Positions 6,284 through 8,461 of a DNA stretch of 8,461 nucleotides are shown piece by piece. The translations under genes were made by a program, and so were the position numbers. How positions within the stretch are numbered: the stretch's first letter is position 1; each line of letters starts with the position of its first letter. Below the pieces are notes generated by a model. The model worked only from the letters and a program-made list of their open reading frames with translations. It was not told the DNA's origin and did not search any database. Source of the DNA: Balneolaceae bacterium (lineage in GTDB: Bacteria; Bacteroidota; Rhodothermia; Balneolales; Balneolaceae); the NCBI GenBank assembly GCA_007126675.1, contig SLAU01000087.1, positions 1 through 8,461 on the forward strand, read 5' to 3'.

Positions 6284-6300
6284 TTCTAAATTTATAAATG
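6281..6300 (-). promoter_or_regulatory. AT-rich near-palindrome over the rpsO start codon
   Basis: Bases 6281-6300 read CATTTCTAAATTTATAAATG, and the reverse complement differs only at positions 6 and 15. On the minus strand the last three bases are the rpsO ATG. In RNA it could pair CAUUU with AAAUG and cover the start codon, though the stem is weak. It is a candidate site for translational control of rpsO, but chance in AT-rich DNA is a real alternative. Confidence 0.3.
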
Positions 6301-6331
6301 TTCTATCGGTTTACAGCTTCTAAAAATACGC

Positions 6332-7294
6332 TTATTTCGCTTGTTTTGCAATATCTGGTGACGTGTTATTTAAAATCTCTTTTGCAGCATCTTCATCTTT
6401 TTGCAAACGAGTTTTAAGATGTTCTATACCCTCAAATTCCTGTTCATCACGGATACGATCCACGAACTGAACTTGCACATTTTTTCCATATATATCCCTA
6501 TCGAATGAAAAGATATGTACTTCAAGTGTTGTTTTATCACCGTTAAAGGTTGGTCGGACTCCAATATTCATCATCGAAGCAAAGTATTGATCATTCACAC
6601 GCGTCCAAACTGCATAAACTCCATGCTTCGGAATTACTTTCCTTTTGCTTTCCGGCTGGATGTTGGCAGTGGGATATTCGATTTTTTTTCCTCTCTTATC
6701 GCCATGAACAACCGTTCCATTCAGCAGATAGTTACGTTCCAAAAATTTTGCCGCTAATTTTACATTGCCCTCTTTTTGAAGTGTATTCCTGATAAGCGTA
6801 CTGCTTACTGTGCGATTTTCAATCTCCTGTTTTGATACAACGTGAGCGTCAAATCCAAGCTCTTTGCCCAAATTCTGAACCGTATCAATAGAGCCTTCCC
6901 TGTCTTTTCCAAATTGATGATCATATCCGATTACAAATTCGCTTACACCAATTTTTTTCCAAATAATATCTTTGACAAACTCTTTTGATGTTAACAGTGA
7001 AAAATCCCGGTCGAAAGGAATAACTACCATAAGATCAATTCCCAGATCGGCCAGCAGTTCTCTTCTTTCTTCGAGGCTGCTTAATAATTTGATGCCGGAA
7101 TCACCGGGATTGATTATTTCTCTTGGGTGCGGATCAAAGGTTACTATTACACTGCGTGCCGATTTTACTTTTGCTTTGTCGAGAACAGAATTGATCAAAA
7201 CTTTATGGCCGGCATGAACCCCGTCAAATGTACCAACAGTAAGTACTGTGTTATCATAACGTTCAACATCTTTAAGAAAAACAAGTGAAGCCAT
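6332..7294 (-). CDS. ribF: Bifunctional riboflavin kinase / FMN adenylyltransferase
   Basis: Converts riboflavin to FMN and then FMN to FAD, using ATP at both steps, in the cytoplasm. The N-terminal adenylyltransferase domain (about 1-185) has the nucleotidyltransferase motif GTFDGVHAGH (21-30), FDPHP (53-57), GYDHQFGKDREG (123-134) and the ISSTxIR-like VSSTLIRN (163-170). The C-terminal riboflavin kinase domain (about 187-310) has GTVVHGDKRGKKIEYPTAN (193-211), where T209 and N211 fit the Mg-ATP site, MMNIGVRPTF (241-250), and the likely catalytic Glu at 258 in LEVHIFSFDRDIYG. At 320 residues it is close to the usual length (about 310). The ATG at 7294 lies 2 bases after the truB stop, so it is co-transcribed and probably translationally coupled; no Shine-Dalgarno is seen. 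Confidence 0.97.
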   Translation of the reverse strand: MASLVFLKDVERYDNTVLTVGTFDGVHAGHKVLINSVLDKAKVKSARSVIVTFDPHPREIINPGDSGIKLLSSLEERRELLADLGIDLMVVIPFDRDFSLLTSKEFVKDIIWKKIGVSEFVIGYDHQFGKDREGSIDTVQNLGKELGFDAHVVSKQEIENRTVSSTLIRNTLQKEGNVKLAAKFLERNYLLNGTVVHGDKRGKKIEYPTANIQPESKRKVIPKHGVYAVWTRVNDQYFASMMNIGVRPTFNGDKTTLEVHIFSFDRDIYGKNVQVQFVDRIRDEQEFEGIEHLKTRLQKDEDAAKEILNNTSPDIAKQAK

Positions 7295-7296
7295 AA

Positions 7297-8031
7297 TCAG
7301 GTTATTTTAGAATTAAACTGAATGGGTAAAAGTGCATCAGAAACTGTATAACTTCCGGTTTTTGTACGCCTTAATCCCGCAAGATAGGCCCTGCTGCCCA
7401 ACGTGAGGCCAAGGTCGTGTGCAAAAGATCGTATATAGGTTCCTTTTCCACAACGAATTCTGATTTTTAGATCCGGAAGATTACAATCTAAAATCTCTGT
7501 TTCATAAATCTGTACGGGCCGAGCAGCAATTTCAACTTCCTCACCCCTTCTTGCTTTTTTATATAACCGCTCGCCCTTCATTTTAATGGCCGAAAAAATG
7601 GGTGGCTTTTGCATGATCTCTCCGGTAAAATCCTTTTCAATAGCTTCTCTGATCACATTCTCCGTCAGATGACCAAATTCAGCATTTTCATCCGGTTCAA
7701 GAGCAGCATCGTAGCTGGGAGTTGATGCACCAAACCTGATGTCTGCTATATATTCTTTTTCCATGCCCTGTAGCATAGATATTGACTTAGTAGCTTTGCC
7801 GCTGCATAGAATCAGCAAGCCTGTGGCCAGTGGATCGAGAGTGCCTGCATGACCCACTTTCTTAACTTTGATTCTGTTTCTGATGTATTTAACCACATCA
7901 AAGCTTGTCCATTCAAGTGGTTTATCGATCAATATGACAGATCCGGACTGGAAATTTTCTACATCAAAAGAAGTGTAAGTATTTTTATCGCAGACAGGCA
8001 ACTCTTTGGGCGGGATGGCTTTTTTTGCCAT
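7297..8031 (-). CDS. truB: tRNA pseudouridine(55) synthase
   Basis: Isomerises U55 to pseudouridine in the T-loop of most elongator tRNAs. The catalytic motif is GHAGTLDPLATGLL (60-73) with catalytic D66. Other family landmarks are the early IDKPLEWTSFDVVKYIRN (35-52), KEY (92-94, the active-site Tyr), KPPIFSAIKMKGERLYKKAR (142-161) and the RNA-binding CGKGTYIRSFAHDLG (194-208). The 244 residues correspond to the short form that lacks most or all of the C-terminal PUA-like domain of E. coli TruB (314 residues). There is an extra N-terminal tail of about 28 residues before the first core strand. The start at 8031 lies 2 bases past the rbfA stop, supporting this ATG, although an internal start nearer the core cannot be excluded. 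It is the third member of the infB-rbfA-truB-ribF run. Confidence 0.97.
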   Translation of the reverse strand: MAKKAIPPKELPVCDKNTYTSFDVENFQSGSVILIDKPLEWTSFDVVKYIRNRIKVKKVGHAGTLDPLATGLLILCSGKATKSISMLQGMEKEYIADIRFGASTPSYDAALEPDENAEFGHLTENVIREAIEKDFTGEIMQKPPIFSAIKMKGERLYKKARRGEEVEIAARPVQIYETEILDCNLPDLKIRIRCGKGTYIRSFAHDLGLTLGSRAYLAGLRRTKTGSYTVSDALLPIQFNSKIT

Positions 8032-8033
8032 GT

Positions 8034-8405
8034 TCAGTTCTCTTCGTCAGATCCTTCTTTTCTCTGCTCTTTTACCTTATTAAACAGCTTTTCCATTTTG
8101 TTTACATATTGGGATGTATCATCCTCAAAGAAAAGAAGTTCAGGTATTCTTCGGACCTGATTTTTTATTTTAGAAGCAAGTTCGTACCGGATTTCATCCT
8201 GGTGATCATCAATAAACTGGTACACTGAATTTGGATCGCGGCTTTGTGAAAACACACTCAAATATACTTTGGCAATCGACAAATCAGGTGTTACACGGAC
8301 CTGTGTTACTGTAATAAAAGTGCCGGAGGGTTGATAATTTCTCTGAAGAATTTCTCCGAGATCTTTCTGTATTACTGAACCTAATCTTTCTGTTCTGATA
8401 CTCAT
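8034..8405 (-). CDS. rbfA: 30S ribosome-binding factor A
   Basis: Small KH-type assembly factor that binds immature 30S subunits near the 5' end of 16S rRNA, helps late processing, and matters for growth in the cold. The N-terminal helix RTERLGSVIQKDLGEILQR, the strand VTQVRVTPDLSIAKVYLSVF (33-52) and VRRIPELLFFEDDTSQYVNKMEKL (84-107) match the family pattern, including the RxxPELxFxxDxS signature. At 123 residues the length is normal. The C-terminal tail (about 108-123) is highly charged and probably disordered. The ATG at 8405 lies 11 bases after the infB stop. The minus-strand AAGG three bases before the ATG is too close to be a good Shine-Dalgarno. Confidence 0.96.
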   Translation of the reverse strand: MSIRTERLGSVIQKDLGEILQRNYQPSGTFITVTQVRVTPDLSIAKVYLSVFSQSRDPNSVYQFIDDHQDEIRYELASKIKNQVRRIPELLFFEDDTSQYVNKMEKLFNKVKEQRKEGSDEEN

Positions 8406-8416
8406 TACCTTACTTC

Positions 8417-8461
8417 TTACCTGGCGTCTTCAAGCTTCCGTTTCGCTTCAACAACGGCATA
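8417..8461 (-). CDS. infB: Translation initiation factor IF-2, last 14 residues (partial)
   Basis: The frame entering from the right edge ends YAVVEAKRKLEDAR then TAA. IF-2 proteins typically end in a strand of the form YEVVEVKRKL, and infB directly precedes rbfA in most bacteria, so the match of both sequence and place supports the call. A second frame here also stays open, starting with an ATG at plus 8458-8460, but gives an unconvincing peptide. With only 14 residues the identification rests mainly on context. Confidence 0.75.
   Translation of the reverse strand, partial: YAVVEAKRKLEDAR

Overview
The window is a conserved bacterial housekeeping block. Almost everything reads on the minus strand, from right to left: end of infB (partial), rbfA, truB, ribF, rpsO, pnp, an M16-family zinc peptidase gene and asnS. 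One unrecognised plus-strand gene sits at the left edge and converges on asnS. The order infB-rbfA-truB-ribF-rpsO-pnp-(M16 peptidase) is the ancestral translation/RNA-processing cluster, also familiar from Bacillus.

The organism is probably a moderate-GC member of the Bacteroidota/Rhodothermota/Balneolota side of the FCB group. The reasons are that no gene has a convincing Shine-Dalgarno sequence, leaders are A/T-rich, proteins are rich in Lys/Glu, and intergenic gaps carry simple dispersed repeats of the CTGCG, CCCCCTTCGAAGGGGG and GCCAC-AAA-CACAAA kinds that I recall from such genomes. This assignment is an inference; no 16S or marker search was possible.

Region 8461-6332 (minus): infB end, rbfA, truB and ribF are tightly packed (11, 2 and 2 bases between genes) and look co-transcribed. 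They cover translation initiation, 30S maturation, tRNA Psi55 formation and FMN/FAD synthesis. Region 6331-5886: rpsO follows ribF after 48 bases and ends in a strong intrinsic terminator. A structured, A-rich leader then precedes pnp. Region 5885-3765: complete pnp, ended by a second intrinsic terminator. Region 3764-3573: a gap with CTGCG repeats spaced by about one helical turn. Region 3572-2322: M16 peptidase. Region 2321-2122: a roughly 141-bp element bounded by inverted copies of an 18-bp sequence. Region 2121-625: asnS, with an unusual coiled-coil insertion. Region 624-426: convergent gap with a degenerate inverted repeat. Region 425-1: unrecognised gene.

There is no tRNA, rRNA, CRISPR array, transposase, phage gene or defence system here, and I see no convincing new multi-gene system. 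No gene-free stretch exceeds about 200 bases. The best second-look items are the intergenic repeat elements, the alternative pairings in the pnp leader, the near-palindrome over the rpsO start and the AsnRS insertion.
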